Assembly (NCBI RefSeq): GCF_018224925.1
Contig: NZ_JAGTUF010000013.1
Span: 52,450 to 116,449, forward strand
From: Magnetospirillum sulfuroxidans
GTDB lineage: Bacteria; Pseudomonadota; Alphaproteobacteria; Rhodospirillales; Magnetospirillaceae
Direction of reading: 5' to 3'
DNA length: 64,000 nt
Shown here one piece after another: positions 1-8,764 of the stretch (positions are counted from its first letter, which is position 1; every line of letters starts with the position of its first letter). The translations under genes were made by a program, and so were the position numbers. Below the pieces are notes generated by a model. That model did no database searches. It was not told the origin of the DNA and worked only from the letters and a program-made list of their open reading frames with translations.

Positions 1-614
1 AAATATCCAACCCGGCCTGGCCGCCATGACGGGCGACGCCGGCGGCGACCACCTGGGTCTTGCGGTCCAGCCCGGCACCGTCGATGCCGGTGCCGCGTCC
101 GGTCCAAAGGGCGGCCTCGCCCCCGAACAAGGCGCACGAAATCGCCGCCGCCGGAGTGGTGTTGCCAATCCCCATCTCACCGATACACAGCAAATCAGTG
201 TCCGCCGGCACCGCATCCATGCCGGCCAGAAAGGCGGCGACGAATTCCGCTTCGGTCATTGCCGGCATTTGGGTGAAATCGGCGGTGGGTCGATCAAGTT
301 CCAACGACACCACATCCAATTCGGTGCCGAAAACCGTGCATAATTGGTTGATGGCCGCGCCGCCATGCTGGAAATTAGCGACCATCTGCACCGTGACTTC
401 CGGCGGAAAGGCCGACACCCCCAAGGCGGCGACGCCATGATTGCCGGCGAAGACACGGGCGACCACCTTGTCCAGACGCGGCGGGTGACGCCCCTGCCAC
501 GCCGACAGCCAGCGGCCCAATTCCTCGAGACGCCCCAACGAGCCGGCCGGCTTGGTTAATTGCGGTTCGCGCGCGGACCAGACGGCCACCGCCGCCAAAT
601 CTTCTCCGGGCATG
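1..614 (-). CDS. cobT: Nicotinate-nucleotide--dimethylbenzimidazole phosphoribosyltransferase CobT (N-terminal part, cut by window edge)
   Basis: About 204 N-terminal residues of CobT are present; the family is usually about 340 residues, so the C-terminus lies outside the window. CobT transfers phosphoribose to dimethylbenzimidazole to make alpha-ribazole phosphate, the lower-ligand nucleotide of cobalamin. Recognisable stretches are KPAGSLGRLEELG near the N-terminus, FAGNHGVAALGVSAFPPEVT, GEMGIGNTTPAAA and GRGTGIDGAGLDRK. The ATG at 614 is taken as the start; an in-frame GTG 12 bases upstream is an alternative. The gene is divergent from cobS across about 135 bases, in which I recognise no cobalamin riboswitch. 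Confidence 0.93.
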
Positions 615-749
615 GCCGCTAACACAGTGCGAATGTGCGCTACACTAGAAATGGACGTATTCAAGGGTATTCTCCACAACATATTGCGCGGGCGCGGTGC
701 TCCGTCCTATAACCCATCCATCGTCCGCCGTCACCAAAGATGAACTGCC

Positions 750-1529
750 GTGAGCCAAACCAATTCTTCCGCCACCGGTTGGCGCGGCCTTGTCGCCGAC
801 GCCCATCTGGCCCTGGTCTTCCTGACCCGATTGCCGCTGCCCGAGAGCGGCCCTTACCAGCCCGGCGCCCTGGCGCGGGCCATGCGCTTGTTTCCGCTGG
901 CCGGGGCGGTAATCGGCCTGTGCGGCGGCGCCGTTTTCGCCGCCGCCGCTTTGGTCTTGCCGCCGCTCTTGGCCGCCTTGCTGGCGCTGCTGACCACCCT
1001 TGTGCTCACCGGGGCCTTGCACGAAGACGGTCTGGCCGACACCGCCGACGGGCTGGGGGCCAGGGGCGATCGCGACCACCGGCTTGAGGTCATGCGGGAT
1101 TCCCGCTCGGGCGCTTATGGCGTGCTGGCCATCGTCTTTTCCATCGCCTTGCGCGCCGCCGCCCTGGCCGCCGCCCCCTCCGCCCTGGCCGGGCTGGGGG
1201 CTTGCGTCGCGGCGGCGGCGTTGTCGCGCGCCATGATTCCCGCCGTCATGCAGATTCTGCCGCCGGCCCGCACCGATGGCCTTGGCGCCGGGGCCGGGAT
1301 GCCCCATGCCGGTATCGCCGCCAGCGCCGGGGTGCTGGGCTGCGTCATCGCCGCCATCGGCGCCGGGATGGCCGCCCCGGTGGCGATCATCGCCGCCATT
1401 GCCGCCAGCGCCGCCATGGCTTGGCTGGCTCGGCGCTGGTTCGGCGGGTTCACCGGCGATATCTTGGGCGCCACCCAGCAACTTGCCGAAATCGCCATCC
1501 TGATCGCTCTGGCTGGAACCTGGTCATGA
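750..1529 (+). CDS. cobS: Adenosylcobinamide-GDP ribazoletransferase (cobalamin synthase) CobS
   Basis: This 259-residue integral membrane enzyme joins adenosylcobinamide-GDP to alpha-ribazole (or its phosphate), the last assembly step of cobalamin. The acidic motif HEDGLADTAD (residues 91-100) is the conserved metal-binding Asp/Glu cluster, and FLTRLPLP near residue 24 is typical of the family. Several Ala/Leu-rich membrane segments follow. It starts at a GTG (750). Its stop overlaps the ATG of the next gene (ATGA), so the two are probably translationally coupled. With cobT on the opposite strand it forms the nucleotide-loop assembly group. Confidence 0.95.
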   Translation: MSQTNSSATGWRGLVADAHLALVFLTRLPLPESGPYQPGALARAMRLFPLAGAVIGLCGGAVFAAAALVLPPLLAALLALLTTLVLTGALHEDGLADTADGLGARGDRDHRLEVMRDSRSGAYGVLAIVFSIALRAAALAAAPSALAGLGACVAAAALSRAMIPAVMQILPPARTDGLGAGAGMPHAGIAASAGVLGCVIAAIGAGMAAPVAIIAAIAASAAMAWLARRWFGGFTGDILGATQQLAEIAILIALAGTWS

Positions 1530-2134
1530 AGAACTCCGTCACACGGTGGTGGCTGGTCCGCCACGGCCCCGTACCTTGTCCGCATGGTCGCATCCACGGC
1601 CAGTTGGACGTTTCTTGCGATGTTTCCGACGATGAGGATTTCCGCCAATTGGCCCAGCGGATCCCGTCCCATGCGTTGCTGGTGGAAAGCGGTCTGATGC
1701 GTTGCCGCCAAACCTCGGGGGCTTTGGAAGCCGCGGGCCTGGTCTTGCCGCCGCCGCTGATCGAACCCGATCTGATGGAACAGAATTTCGGCCGCTGGCA
1801 GGGCCGCTCATGGACCGATCTGACGCTGGACAAGGAACCGGAACTGGCCGATTTCTGGCGTGATCCCGCCCATACCGCCCCCCCTGGCGGCGAAAGCTTC
1901 GCCGAAATCTGCCTGCGGGTCAAAGACACCCTGGCCCGGCTGTCCCTGATCCATGGCGATCGCGATATCTTGGCGGTGATCCATGCCGGCGCCATCCGCG
2001 CCGCCCTGGCCGTGGCCTTGGGTCTGGACCCGTCCCAAGCCTTGCGCTTCGCCGTGCAGCCGCTGTCGCTCACTCGCCTGGACGCCACCGCCGATGGCTG
2101 GCGGGTGGAATGCGTCAACGTCACCGCCCCTTAA
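1526..2134 (+). CDS. Histidine phosphatase family protein, probable alpha-ribazole phosphatase (CobC-like)
   Basis: This 202-residue protein has the phosphoglycerate-mutase-type histidine phosphatase signature: RHG at residues 12-14 (VRHGPV) supplies the phospho-histidine, and a second histidine lies in VIHAGAIRAALA. An acidic stretch (EPDLMEQNFGRWQGRSW) matches the usual general-acid region. The ATG at 1526 overlaps the cobS stop by four bases. Because it is coupled to cobS, removal of phosphate from alpha-ribazole-5'-phosphate (CobC/CobZ role) is the likely function. The family alone does not fix the substrate. Confidence 0.85.
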   Translation: MKNSVTRWWLVRHGPVPCPHGRIHGQLDVSCDVSDDEDFRQLAQRIPSHALLVESGLMRCRQTSGALEAAGLVLPPPLIEPDLMEQNFGRWQGRSWTDLTLDKEPELADFWRDPAHTAPPGGESFAEICLRVKDTLARLSLIHGDRDILAVIHAGAIRAALAVALGLDPSQALRFAVQPLSLTRLDATADGWRVECVNVTAP

Positions 2135-2244
2135 TGGTCCGATCCAGACAAAAGGTTGAGTGCGCCACCCCGCCGCCTTAGACCCATTCCAACCCTTGCC
2201 CTTCCTCCGTCCCGACCGTACCTTGGGCAACCAGGAGGATCCCC

Positions 2245-3090
2245 ATGACCAAATTCACCGGTACCGACAGCTATATCGCCACCCCCGACCTGATGATCGC
2301 CGTCAACGCCGCCTTGACGCTGGAACGGCCGTTGCTGATCAAGGGCGAGCCCGGCACCGGCAAGACGGTATTGGCCCAGGAAGTGGCCAAGGCGCTGAAT
2401 CGGCCGCTGATTTCCTGGCACGTCAAATCCACCACCAAGGCGCAGCAAGGTCTGTACGAATACGATGCGGTGGCGCGACTGCGCGATTCGCAATTGGGCG
2501 ATCCGCGCGTGCACGACATTGGCAATTACATCGTCAAGGGCAAGCTGTGGCAGGCCTTTGACACTGATCCGTGCCCAATCTTGCTGATCGACGAGGTCGA
2601 CAAGGCCGACATCGAATTCCCCAACGATCTGTTGCTGGAACTCGACCGCATGGAGTTCCACGTCTACGAAACCCGTCAAGTGGTCAAGGCGGCGAAACGG
2701 CCGTTGGTCATCATCACCTCCAACAACGAGAAGGAACTGCCCGACGCCTTTTTGCGCCGCTGCTTCTTCCACTACATCCGTTTCCCCGACCGCGACACCA
2801 TGCAGCGCATCGCCGAGGTGCATTATCCCGGCATCAAGCCCGCGCTGTTGCATCAGGCCCTGACCGTGTTCTTTGACGTGCGCGAGGTGCCGGGGCTGAA
2901 GAAAAAGCCGTCGACCTCGGAATTGCTGGATTGGATCAAGCTGTTGCTGGCCGAAGACCTGTCGCCGGACGAATTGCGCGACAAGGACGCCAAAAACCTG
3001 ATCCCCAAGCTGCATGGGGCGCTGCTGAAGAACGAGCAGGATATCCATTTGTTCGAGCGGCTGGCCTTCATGAACCGTCGGGGTTCATAA
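2245..3090 (+). CDS. MoxR-family AAA+ ATPase
   Basis: This 281-residue AAA+ protein has Walker A GEPGTGKT (residues 34-41), Walker B ILLIDEVDK (112-120) and a sensor-1-like IITSNNEKELPDAFLRRC. MoxR ATPases act as chaperones or remodelling factors, often for metal-cofactor enzymes, with a von Willebrand A partner. The next gene begins 4 bases downstream and encodes such a partner. A good Shine-Dalgarno (AGGAGG) precedes the ATG. The target enzyme is not indicated by other neighbours. Confidence 0.9.
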   Translation: MTKFTGTDSYIATPDLMIAVNAALTLERPLLIKGEPGTGKTVLAQEVAKALNRPLISWHVKSTTKAQQGLYEYDAVARLRDSQLGDPRVHDIGNYIVKGKLWQAFDTDPCPILLIDEVDKADIEFPNDLLLELDRMEFHVYETRQVVKAAKRPLVIITSNNEKELPDAFLRRCFFHYIRFPDRDTMQRIAEVHYPGIKPALLHQALTVFFDVREVPGLKKKPSTSELLDWIKLLLAEDLSPDELRDKDAKNLIPKLHGALLKNEQDIHLFERLAFMNRRGS

Positions 3091-3094
3091 GCCC

Positions 3095-4297
3095 ATGTTC
3101 CTGACCCTGTTCCTGGATTTGCGCGCCGCCAAGGTGCCGGTTTCCCTGGGGGAATATCTGACCCTGCTGGAAGCGGTGGTCCGCGGCGCCGCCGGGTTCA
3201 GCGTCGAGGATTTCTATTATCTCGCCCGCGCCATCTTGGTGAAGGACGAACGCAATCTCGACAAGTTCGACCGCGTTTTCGCCACCGTGTTCGAGGGCGT
3301 GGTGTCGCAAGCCGGCAGTATCGAAGAGTTTTTGGCGCAAATCCCCGAAGATTGGCTGCGCGCCCTGGCGGAAAAACTGCTGACTCCTGCGGAAATGGCT
3401 GAAATCCAAGCCCTGGGCGGCTTCGACAAGCTGATGGAAACGCTCAAGGAACGCTTGGCCGAGCAAAACGAGGAACATCACGGCGGCAATAAGTGGATCG
3501 GGACCGGCGGCACTTCGCCGTTTGGCGCCTATGGCTATAACCCGGCCGGGATCCGCATCGGCCAAAAAACCAACCGCCACAACCGCGCCGTCAAGGTGTG
3601 GGACCGCCGCGAGTTCAAGAATTTGGACGATGGGGTGGAACTGGGCACCCGCAATTTCCGCATGGCGTTGCGGCGGCTGCGCAAATTCGCCCGCGACGGC
3701 GCCGCCACCGAGTTGGATCTGGACGCCACCATCGCCGGCACGGCGCGCTCCGGCGGTATGCTCGACGTCCATCTGCGGCCCGAACGCCACAACAAGATCA
3801 AGGTGTTGCTGTTGCTTGACGTCGGCGGCTCGATGGATTCACACATCCAGACCTGTGAGGAATTGTTCTCGGCCGCACGCTCGGAATTCAAGCACCTGGA
3901 ACATTACTACTTCCACAATTGCCCCTATGGCCATCTGTGGCGCGATAATTCCCGCCGGTGGGATGACCGCATCGCCACCTGGGACGTCATCCACACCTAT
4001 CCGCCCGATTGGAAGCTGGTCATCGTCGGCGATGCCTCGATGAGCCCCTGGGAGATCACCACCCCCGGCGCGGCGGTGGAAGAATGGAACGAGGAAGCGG
4101 GCAGCGTATGGATCAACCGATTGCTGACGCAATGGCCGGCGGCCGCCTGGCTGAACCCGTCGCCCGCCCGGCAATGGTCCTGGACGGAATCCATCGCCAT
4201 GCTGCATCAGGCCATGGGCGGACGCATGCACGGCCTGACCCTGGAGGGGTTGGATCAAGCCATGCGCCAACTGAATCGCGGCGCCCCCGGACGCTGA
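3095..4297 (+). CDS. VWA-domain protein, CoxE-like
   Basis: This 400-residue cytosolic protein has no signal peptide. The C-terminal half carries a von Willebrand factor A domain with a MIDAS-type metal site, DVGGSMD at residues 242-248 (consensus DxSxS, here with Gly-Ser). The N-terminal half is the CoxE-like region that includes the Gly-rich GGTSPFGAYGYNPAG near residues 138-152 and a basic segment. It lies 4 bases after the MoxR ATPase, the usual two-gene arrangement in which the pair acts together on a client protein. The client is unknown. Confidence 0.88.
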   Translation: MFLTLFLDLRAAKVPVSLGEYLTLLEAVVRGAAGFSVEDFYYLARAILVKDERNLDKFDRVFATVFEGVVSQAGSIEEFLAQIPEDWLRALAEKLLTPAEMAEIQALGGFDKLMETLKERLAEQNEEHHGGNKWIGTGGTSPFGAYGYNPAGIRIGQKTNRHNRAVKVWDRREFKNLDDGVELGTRNFRMALRRLRKFARDGAATELDLDATIAGTARSGGMLDVHLRPERHNKIKVLLLLDVGGSMDSHIQTCEELFSAARSEFKHLEHYYFHNCPYGHLWRDNSRRWDDRIATWDVIHTYPPDWKLVIVGDASMSPWEITTPGAAVEEWNEEAGSVWINRLLTQWPAAAWLNPSPARQWSWTESIAMLHQAMGGRMHGLTLEGLDQAMRQLNRGAPGR

Positions 4298-4320
4298 TCA
4301 AACAACCAAGAGGGCGCAGC

Positions 4321-4352
4321 GTCATAGCCGGGCTTGACCCGGCCATGATCCA
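4321..4352. repeat. REP-like palindromic element
   Basis: The gap between the VWA gene and secB holds CCGGGCTTGACCCGG, a 5-bp inverted repeat around CTTGA, flanked by GTCATAG and CATGATCC. Elements of this kind (GTCAT..CCGGGCTTGACCCGG) are common dispersed intergenic palindromes in alphaproteobacteria. It sits between converging transcription units and could also act as a transcript 3'-end hairpin. Only one copy was noticed in the window. Confidence 0.55.
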
Positions 4353-4367
4353 AGCAAAAAAGCGGTT

Positions 4368-4829
4368 TTAGGCGTTACCGGCTTGCTGAGTCTCGGCCGC
4401 TTCCATGCGGGCGCGGTAAAGCTGCATGAAATCGATGGGCTGGATCATCAGCGGCGGGAAGGCGCCATCGCGGGTCATGTCGGCGATGATCGAGCGGGCG
4501 AACGGGAACAGCAGGCGCGGGCATTCGATCAGCAGCATGGGCTGCACATGCTCGTCCGGCACGTTCAGGGTGAAGATACCGGCATAGGCCAGTTCGGCGA
4601 TGAATACCGGCTTGCTTTCCGACAGATGCGCCTCGACCCGCAGGTGCAGCGTCACCTCATAGGTCTTGTCGGCGATGGCGGCGGCATTGATGTCGACGTG
4701 AATCGGAATTTCCGGATTCTGGCCGGCCATTTCACCATAGATCCCCGGCGCCCCCGGCACTTCGAACGACAGATCCTTAACGTACTGGCCGTTGATGACC
4801 ATGGGAGGCAGGTTGTTTTCGTCGGACAT
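4368..4829 (-). CDS. secB: Protein-export chaperone SecB
   Basis: This 153-residue SecB is a tetrameric cytosolic chaperone that keeps preproteins unfolded and delivers them to SecA. Family features are FEVPGAPGIY near residue 23, a beta-rich core with YEVTLHLRVEA, ELAYAGIF, and the C-terminal LLFPFARSIIADMTRDGAFPPLMIQPIDF. I chose the ATG at 4829 (MSDENN...) rather than an in-frame ATG 18 bases upstream because AAGGA lies at good spacing before it. fxsA lies immediately upstream on the same strand. Confidence 0.96.
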   Translation of the reverse strand: MSDENNLPPMVINGQYVKDLSFEVPGAPGIYGEMAGQNPEIPIHVDINAAAIADKTYEVTLHLRVEAHLSESKPVFIAELAYAGIFTLNVPDEHVQPMLLIECPRLLFPFARSIIADMTRDGAFPPLMIQPIDFMQLYRARMEAAETQQAGNA

Positions 4830-4895
4830 CTTCTGGTTCCTTAGCATGGAATTCGCGTCTGATCGCCAACCGCTAACACGGATCGCCGGCTGTTT

Positions 4896-5336
4896 CTAGT
4901 CCCGGCCGATCCGTTGATCGTCGGGTTCGACCACATGATAGTCGCCATCAATGATGGTCGGCCCCGATTGCGGCGGGCCGGCAACGACGAAATGCCGGGC
5001 CAACCAAAGCTTCAACAGCCCCCGCACCGGCGGCAGCAACAGCAAAAGGGCAAGACCGTCGGATAGAAAGCCCGGCAGAATCAACAGGCCACCGGCCAAG
5101 GCGACGCACAGACCGTCAAACATTTCCATCACCGGCATTTCGCCGCGATCAATCAGCGTCTTGGCCCGCATCATCGTGCGCAATCCCTGCGCCCGCACCA
5201 GCATCAACCCGACCAAAGCGCCGACCACCGCCAGCAACACCGCCGCCAGCAGGCCGACCCATTGGGCGGTCTTGATGAAAACGGCGATTTCCGCCACCGG
5301 AATGGCGATCACCGCCACAATTAACAGCCAAGCCAT
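4896..5336 (-). CDS. fxsA: FxsA family membrane protein
   Basis: This 146-residue inner-membrane protein of the FxsA family (E. coli FxsA suppresses F exclusion of phage T7) has hydrophobic segments near residues 3-20, 25-48, 75-95 and 93-107. Conserved family stretches are VAEIAVFIKTAQWVG and GLLILPGFLSDGLALLLLLPPVR. The C-terminus is polar. It is probably co-transcribed with secB downstream and is divergent from the Tim44-like gene. The physiological role is unknown. Confidence 0.9.
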   Translation of the reverse strand: MAWLLIVAVIAIPVAEIAVFIKTAQWVGLLAAVLLAVVGALVGLMLVRAQGLRTMMRAKTLIDRGEMPVMEMFDGLCVALAGGLLILPGFLSDGLALLLLLPPVRGLLKLWLARHFVVAGPPQSGPTIIDGDYHVVEPDDQRIGRD

Positions 5337-5403
5337 GCTTGCTCTTTCCCCTTTCCGGGCTTATCTGTGACGGTAGCAAACAGCCACAACGCGACGTAGG
5401 TCC

Positions 5404-6099
5404 ATGGACGACGGTTTTCACGCCCTCGATATCGTTTTTTTCGCCGTAGTGGCGGTTTTCCTGATTCTGCGCCTGCGCAGCGTGCTGGGCAAGCGCACCG
5501 GCAACGAACGCCCGCCGACACGTTGGAACAATGGCCCCAAACCGGCCACCGACAACGTCGTCGATCTGGCGCAGGCCCGCAAGCCGGTCGATGCCGCCGA
5601 GCCCGGCATCGCCCCTGCCGGCCCGATCAGCCCGGGCGAGGCCGCCATTTCGGCCCGCGACCCCAGCTTTTCCGGCGAGACCTTCCTGGCCGGCGCCCGC
5701 ATGGCCTTCGAGATGATCGTCGCCGCCTATGCCAATGGCGACAAAAAGGCGTTGCGGCCGTTGCTGGCCGATCAGGTCTATCAGCCGTTCTGCGAAGGCA
5801 TCGACGCCCGCGCCCGTGCCGGCGAGGATTTGAACTGTGAACTCATGGGCATCCGCTCGGCCGAGATCACCGAGGCGCTGCTGGTCGGCACCGTCGCCCA
5901 GGTCACCGTGCGCTTCGTCTCCGAACAGATCAACGTGGTCAAGGATTTGGACGGCCGCATCCTTGAAGGCGATCCCTCGCGCATCACCCCGGTGATCGAT
6001 GAATGGACCTTTAGCCGCGACACCCGTTCCAAGGATCCCAACTGGCAATTGTCGGCGACCCGCGCCATCGCCGACGATCCGGTCGAAGACGAGGCTTAG
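5404..6099 (+). CDS. Tim44/TimA-like inner-membrane protein
   Basis: This 231-residue protein has one N-terminal membrane segment (LDIVFFAVVAVFLILRLRSVLG, about residues 8-29) and a C-terminal Tim44-like domain. The linker is polar and Ala/Pro-rich. The domain starts with FLAGARMAFEMIVAAYANGDKKALRPLL and ends WQLSATRAI. Alphaproteobacterial TimA homologues resemble mitochondrial Tim44, which links the translocon to Hsp70, but the bacterial role is not settled. It begins the block tim44-mltA-membrane protein-smr-xre and lies opposite secB-fxsA. Confidence 0.85.
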   Translation: MDDGFHALDIVFFAVVAVFLILRLRSVLGKRTGNERPPTRWNNGPKPATDNVVDLAQARKPVDAAEPGIAPAGPISPGEAAISARDPSFSGETFLAGARMAFEMIVAAYANGDKKALRPLLADQVYQPFCEGIDARARAGEDLNCELMGIRSAEITEALLVGTVAQVTVRFVSEQINVVKDLDGRILEGDPSRITPVIDEWTFSRDTRSKDPNWQLSATRAIADDPVEDEA

Positions 6100-6105
6100 C
6101 CCCCG

Positions 6106-7287
6106 ATGAAGCGTCTGGCCGTCCTTTTGCTGGCCGTCCTGGCGGCGTCGTGCGCGCCGGGATCGCCGCGCCAGCCGCCGCCGCTCCCGCCCGCGCCGCC
6201 CACAGCGGCCCCGGATCAATTCGGCCTCATTCCCTCGCAATTCGCCGATCTGCCCGGCTGGCGCGACGATGCCGCCGCCGCCGTGCTGCCGGCGCTGAAC
6301 CGCACCTGCGACCGCCTGCTCAAACAGCCCAACGACAAATCGGTGGGCCAGAACGGCATGGGCGGAACGGTGGCCGATTGGTACACCCCTTGTTCTGCCG
6401 CCAGACGCATCGCCGCCACCGACCATGATGGCGCGCGAGTTTTCTTCGAAGGCTGGTTCACCCCCTTCCTCGCCGTCAACAACGGTTCGGCCGATGGTCT
6501 GTTCACCGGCTATTTCGAACCGGAATTGCCGGGATCACGCAGCAAGAAGGGCAAGTTCGTCGTCCCCATCCTGGGCAAGCCGCGTGATCTGGTGACCCGG
6601 CGCGGCGCCGATGGCAGCATGGAAAGCGGCCGGATGGTCGGCGGAAAATTCGTTCCCTATGCCAGCCGGGCCGAGATCGAAGCGGGGGCCATCGCCACGC
6701 AAGCCAGCGCCATCGCCTGGGTGGAAGACCCGGTCGATGCCCATATCCTGCATATCCAGGGATCGGGCCGCATCCGTCTTGAGGACGGCAGCGTGTTGCG
6801 CCTGGGCGTCGCCGCCACCAACGGCCTGAAATTCGTCGGCATCAGCCGCATCTTGCGCGACCGCGGCTTGATCGAAGACGCCTCGATGCCCGGCGTGCGG
6901 GCGTGGCTGAAGGCCCACCCCGCCCAGGCCAAGGCGTTGATGGCGGAAAATCCCCGCTATGTGTTCTATCAGACCATCAGTGGCGACGGCCCGGTTGGAT
7001 CGGAAGGAGTGCCGCTGACCGCCGGCCGCTCCATCGCCGTCGATCCGCGCTATGTCGCCCTGGGTCTGCCGCTGTTTCTCGATACGGTGGAGCCGTCGGG
7101 GCAGCCGCTGCGCCGTCTGGTCATGGCCCAAGATACCGGTGCCGCCATCAAAGGCCCCGTTCGCGGCGATTTTTTCTGGGGAACCGGGGAAGAAGCCTTC
7201 GACAAAGCCGGCCGCATGAAAAGCGGCGGCCGTTATTGGGTATTGCTGCCACAGCGACGCTCCCCCAGAATTGCCGGCATCAATTAG
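6106..7287 (+). CDS. mltA: Membrane-bound lytic murein transglycosylase A (lipoprotein)
   Basis: This 393-residue MltA cleaves peptidoglycan glycan strands between MurNAc and GlcNAc, forming 1,6-anhydro-MurNAc. The signal peptide ends in a lipobox LAAS-C with the lipidated Cys at residue 16, followed by a Pro-rich tether. The MltA core (GYFEPELPGS..., LHIQGSGRIRL) precedes a C-terminal 3D domain with the catalytic-Asp region MAQDTGAAIKGPVRGDFFWGTG. It starts 6 bases after the Tim44-like gene, so the two share a transcript. Confidence 0.95.
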   Translation: MKRLAVLLLAVLAASCAPGSPRQPPPLPPAPPTAAPDQFGLIPSQFADLPGWRDDAAAAVLPALNRTCDRLLKQPNDKSVGQNGMGGTVADWYTPCSAARRIAATDHDGARVFFEGWFTPFLAVNNGSADGLFTGYFEPELPGSRSKKGKFVVPILGKPRDLVTRRGADGSMESGRMVGGKFVPYASRAEIEAGAIATQASAIAWVEDPVDAHILHIQGSGRIRLEDGSVLRLGVAATNGLKFVGISRILRDRGLIEDASMPGVRAWLKAHPAQAKALMAENPRYVFYQTISGDGPVGSEGVPLTAGRSIAVDPRYVALGLPLFLDTVEPSGQPLRRLVMAQDTGAAIKGPVRGDFFWGTGEEAFDKAGRMKSGGRYWVLLPQRRSPRIAGIN

Positions 7288-7299
7288 CGGATCGGATCC

Positions 7300-7836
7300 A
7301 TGAGCGAACTGATGGCCGCCTGGCGAGAGAAAAAAACACAAGAGGCCATCGCTCTGCACGATCGCCTGCGCCTCGCCGTGCAGAGCGGGCGGGTGCACAT
7401 CTATACCGATCAGCGCATGTTGGATTTCCAGGGCTCGCCCGTCCATAACGGTTGGGACCATCTGATGCCGTTGATGGTGATGATGGTGCTGGCCTTGGTC
7501 ATCTTGCTGGCCACCGGGGTGGCCTTCGGCATCGTCGCCATGACCATCGGCGCCCTGGCCCATCTGCTGGGCATCAAGCACTTCATCGCCTGGCGCATCC
7601 GTCACCGCACCACCGCCTATATGCTGGAAACCGCCCATCACTGGCATCAGATCTGGCAATTGGGCGGGATCGCCATCTATATGCCCGACAGCAACGAGCC
7701 GCCCTGTCTGGCGCCGCGCGGCGATTGGCGCAAATTCGCCCAGCGCAATTTATCCGATGATCCGGCGGCGGCGGCGGCCACCCCGGCCGAGACCGACATG
7801 CCCGATGCCGCCGCCGGCGAAATCCTGCCGCCATGA
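7300..7836 (+). CDS. Uncharacterised membrane protein in the mltA-smr operon
   Basis: I recognise no named family. The 178 residues have a charged N-terminus (WREKKTQEAIALHDRLR) and two closely spaced hydrophobic segments at about residues 52-70 and 70-88 (MPLMVMMVLALVILLATGV, then FGIVAMTIGALAHLLGI). A His/Trp-rich stretch (HHWHQIWQLGGIAIYMP) and an Ala/Pro-rich tail follow. It lies 12 bases after mltA and its stop overlaps the smr start (ATGA), so it belongs to this cell-envelope operon. Function unknown. Confidence 0.8.
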   Translation: MSELMAAWREKKTQEAIALHDRLRLAVQSGRVHIYTDQRMLDFQGSPVHNGWDHLMPLMVMMVLALVILLATGVAFGIVAMTIGALAHLLGIKHFIAWRIRHRTTAYMLETAHHWHQIWQLGGIAIYMPDSNEPPCLAPRGDWRKFAQRNLSDDPAAAAATPAETDMPDAAAGEILPP

Positions 7837-8405
7837 GCGGCGATTATCCGGCCGGCCACCGTCCGCGCCGCCGTGCGGTGACCCCGGATGAAGCCCGAAT
7901 CTGGCGCGCCGTCATCCGCGACGTCGCCCCCTTGCCCGGGCGCGACCTGCCGGCCGAGGAAACGGACGAAGCCGCGCCGCTGCCGCCATCAACGCCGCCG
8001 CCACCGGCCTACCCGCCGGCGCCGCCAGCGCCGCCACCCAAGCCGCGTGTCGCCCTGCCCGATCTTAGTCACGGCAACACCCCCGGCCTAGATCGCCGTT
8101 CATCCGAACGGATGAAAAAGGGCGACATGGTCATCGACGCCTCGCTTGATCTGCATGGCATGACCCAGGATTCGGCCCATGGGGCGTTGCTGTCCTTTGT
8201 TGGCCGCGCCTATGAAAGCGGCCGCCGCTGCGTGCTGGTCATCACCGGCAAGGGCAAGCAGGGACCAGGAATTTTGCGGGCCCAGGTCCCGCGCTGGCTC
8301 AATCAAAGCCCGCTGCGGGAACGCATCTTGGGGTTTTCCCACGCCCGGCCCCAGCATGGCGGCGAGGGGGCCCTGTATGTGCTGATCAAGCGAAAACGGG
8401 CATGA
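7833..8405 (+). CDS. Smr domain protein (MutS2 C-terminal-like)
   Basis: This 190-residue protein has a disordered Pro-rich N-terminal half (PPSTPPPPAYPPAPPAPPPK) and a C-terminal Smr domain. The domain shows the LDLHGMTQDSAH motif, a central VITGKGKQGPGILRAQVPRWL and the terminal SHARPQHGGEGALYVLIKRK. Smr domains can have nicking endonuclease or RNA-cleaving activity, but standalone alphaproteobacterial versions are little studied. The start overlaps the stop of the preceding membrane protein, and its own stop overlaps the start of the xre gene. Confidence 0.9.
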   Translation: MSGDYPAGHRPRRRAVTPDEARIWRAVIRDVAPLPGRDLPAEETDEAAPLPPSTPPPPAYPPAPPAPPPKPRVALPDLSHGNTPGLDRRSSERMKKGDMVIDASLDLHGMTQDSAHGALLSFVGRAYESGRRCVLVITGKGKQGPGILRAQVPRWLNQSPLRERILGFSHARPQHGGEGALYVLIKRKRA

Positions 8406-8764
8406 CCCCCTTCGGCGCCCGCATTCGCTGCTTGCGTGAGATCAAGGGCATCGCCCTGAAAACCATGGCCGCCGACCTGCACGTCTCCTCCGCCTATTTG
8501 TCGGCGCTGGAACATGGTCATCGCGGTCGCCCCGCCCCCGGTCTGGTCATGCAGATCGCCGGCTATTTCGGCCTGATCTGGGACGAGGCCGAGGATCTCA
8601 AACGCTTGGCCGAGCTGTCGCATCCGCGCGTCACCATTGATAGCGCCGGACTAAGCCCCGACCGCACCGAACTGGCCAACCGACTGGCGGAATCTATCCG
8701 CACCCTTTCCGACCAGACGGTGATCGAGGTGCTGGCACGGCTACGCGACGATCAGAACCACTGA
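8402..8764 (+). CDS. XRE-family helix-turn-helix regulator
   Basis: This 120-residue protein has an N-terminal HTH of the Cro/C1 type (FGARIRCLREIKGIALKTMAADLHVSSAYLSALEHGHRG, about residues 4-42) and a short helical C-terminus. The extended wing RGRPAPGLVMQIAGYFGLIWDEAEDLKRLA matches a small alphaproteobacterial family conserved downstream of smr. It overlaps smr by ATGA, and its 3' end overlaps that of the convergent J-domain gene by 13 bases. Target genes are unknown. Confidence 0.88.
   Translation: MTPFGARIRCLREIKGIALKTMAADLHVSSAYLSALEHGHRGRPAPGLVMQIAGYFGLIWDEAEDLKRLAELSHPRVTIDSAGLSPDRTELANRLAESIRTLSDQTVIEVLARLRDDQNH

Noticed and set aside
615..749. Possible cobalamin riboswitch between cobT and cobS
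   Set aside because: The 135-base gap is short for a riboswitch plus two promoters, and the B12-box-like sequence was not found.
5149..6426. A 425-codon minus-strand frame across the Tim44-like and mltA genes
   Set aside because: It overlaps two well-supported genes, has a Gly/Arg/Ala-rich random composition and no ribosome site.
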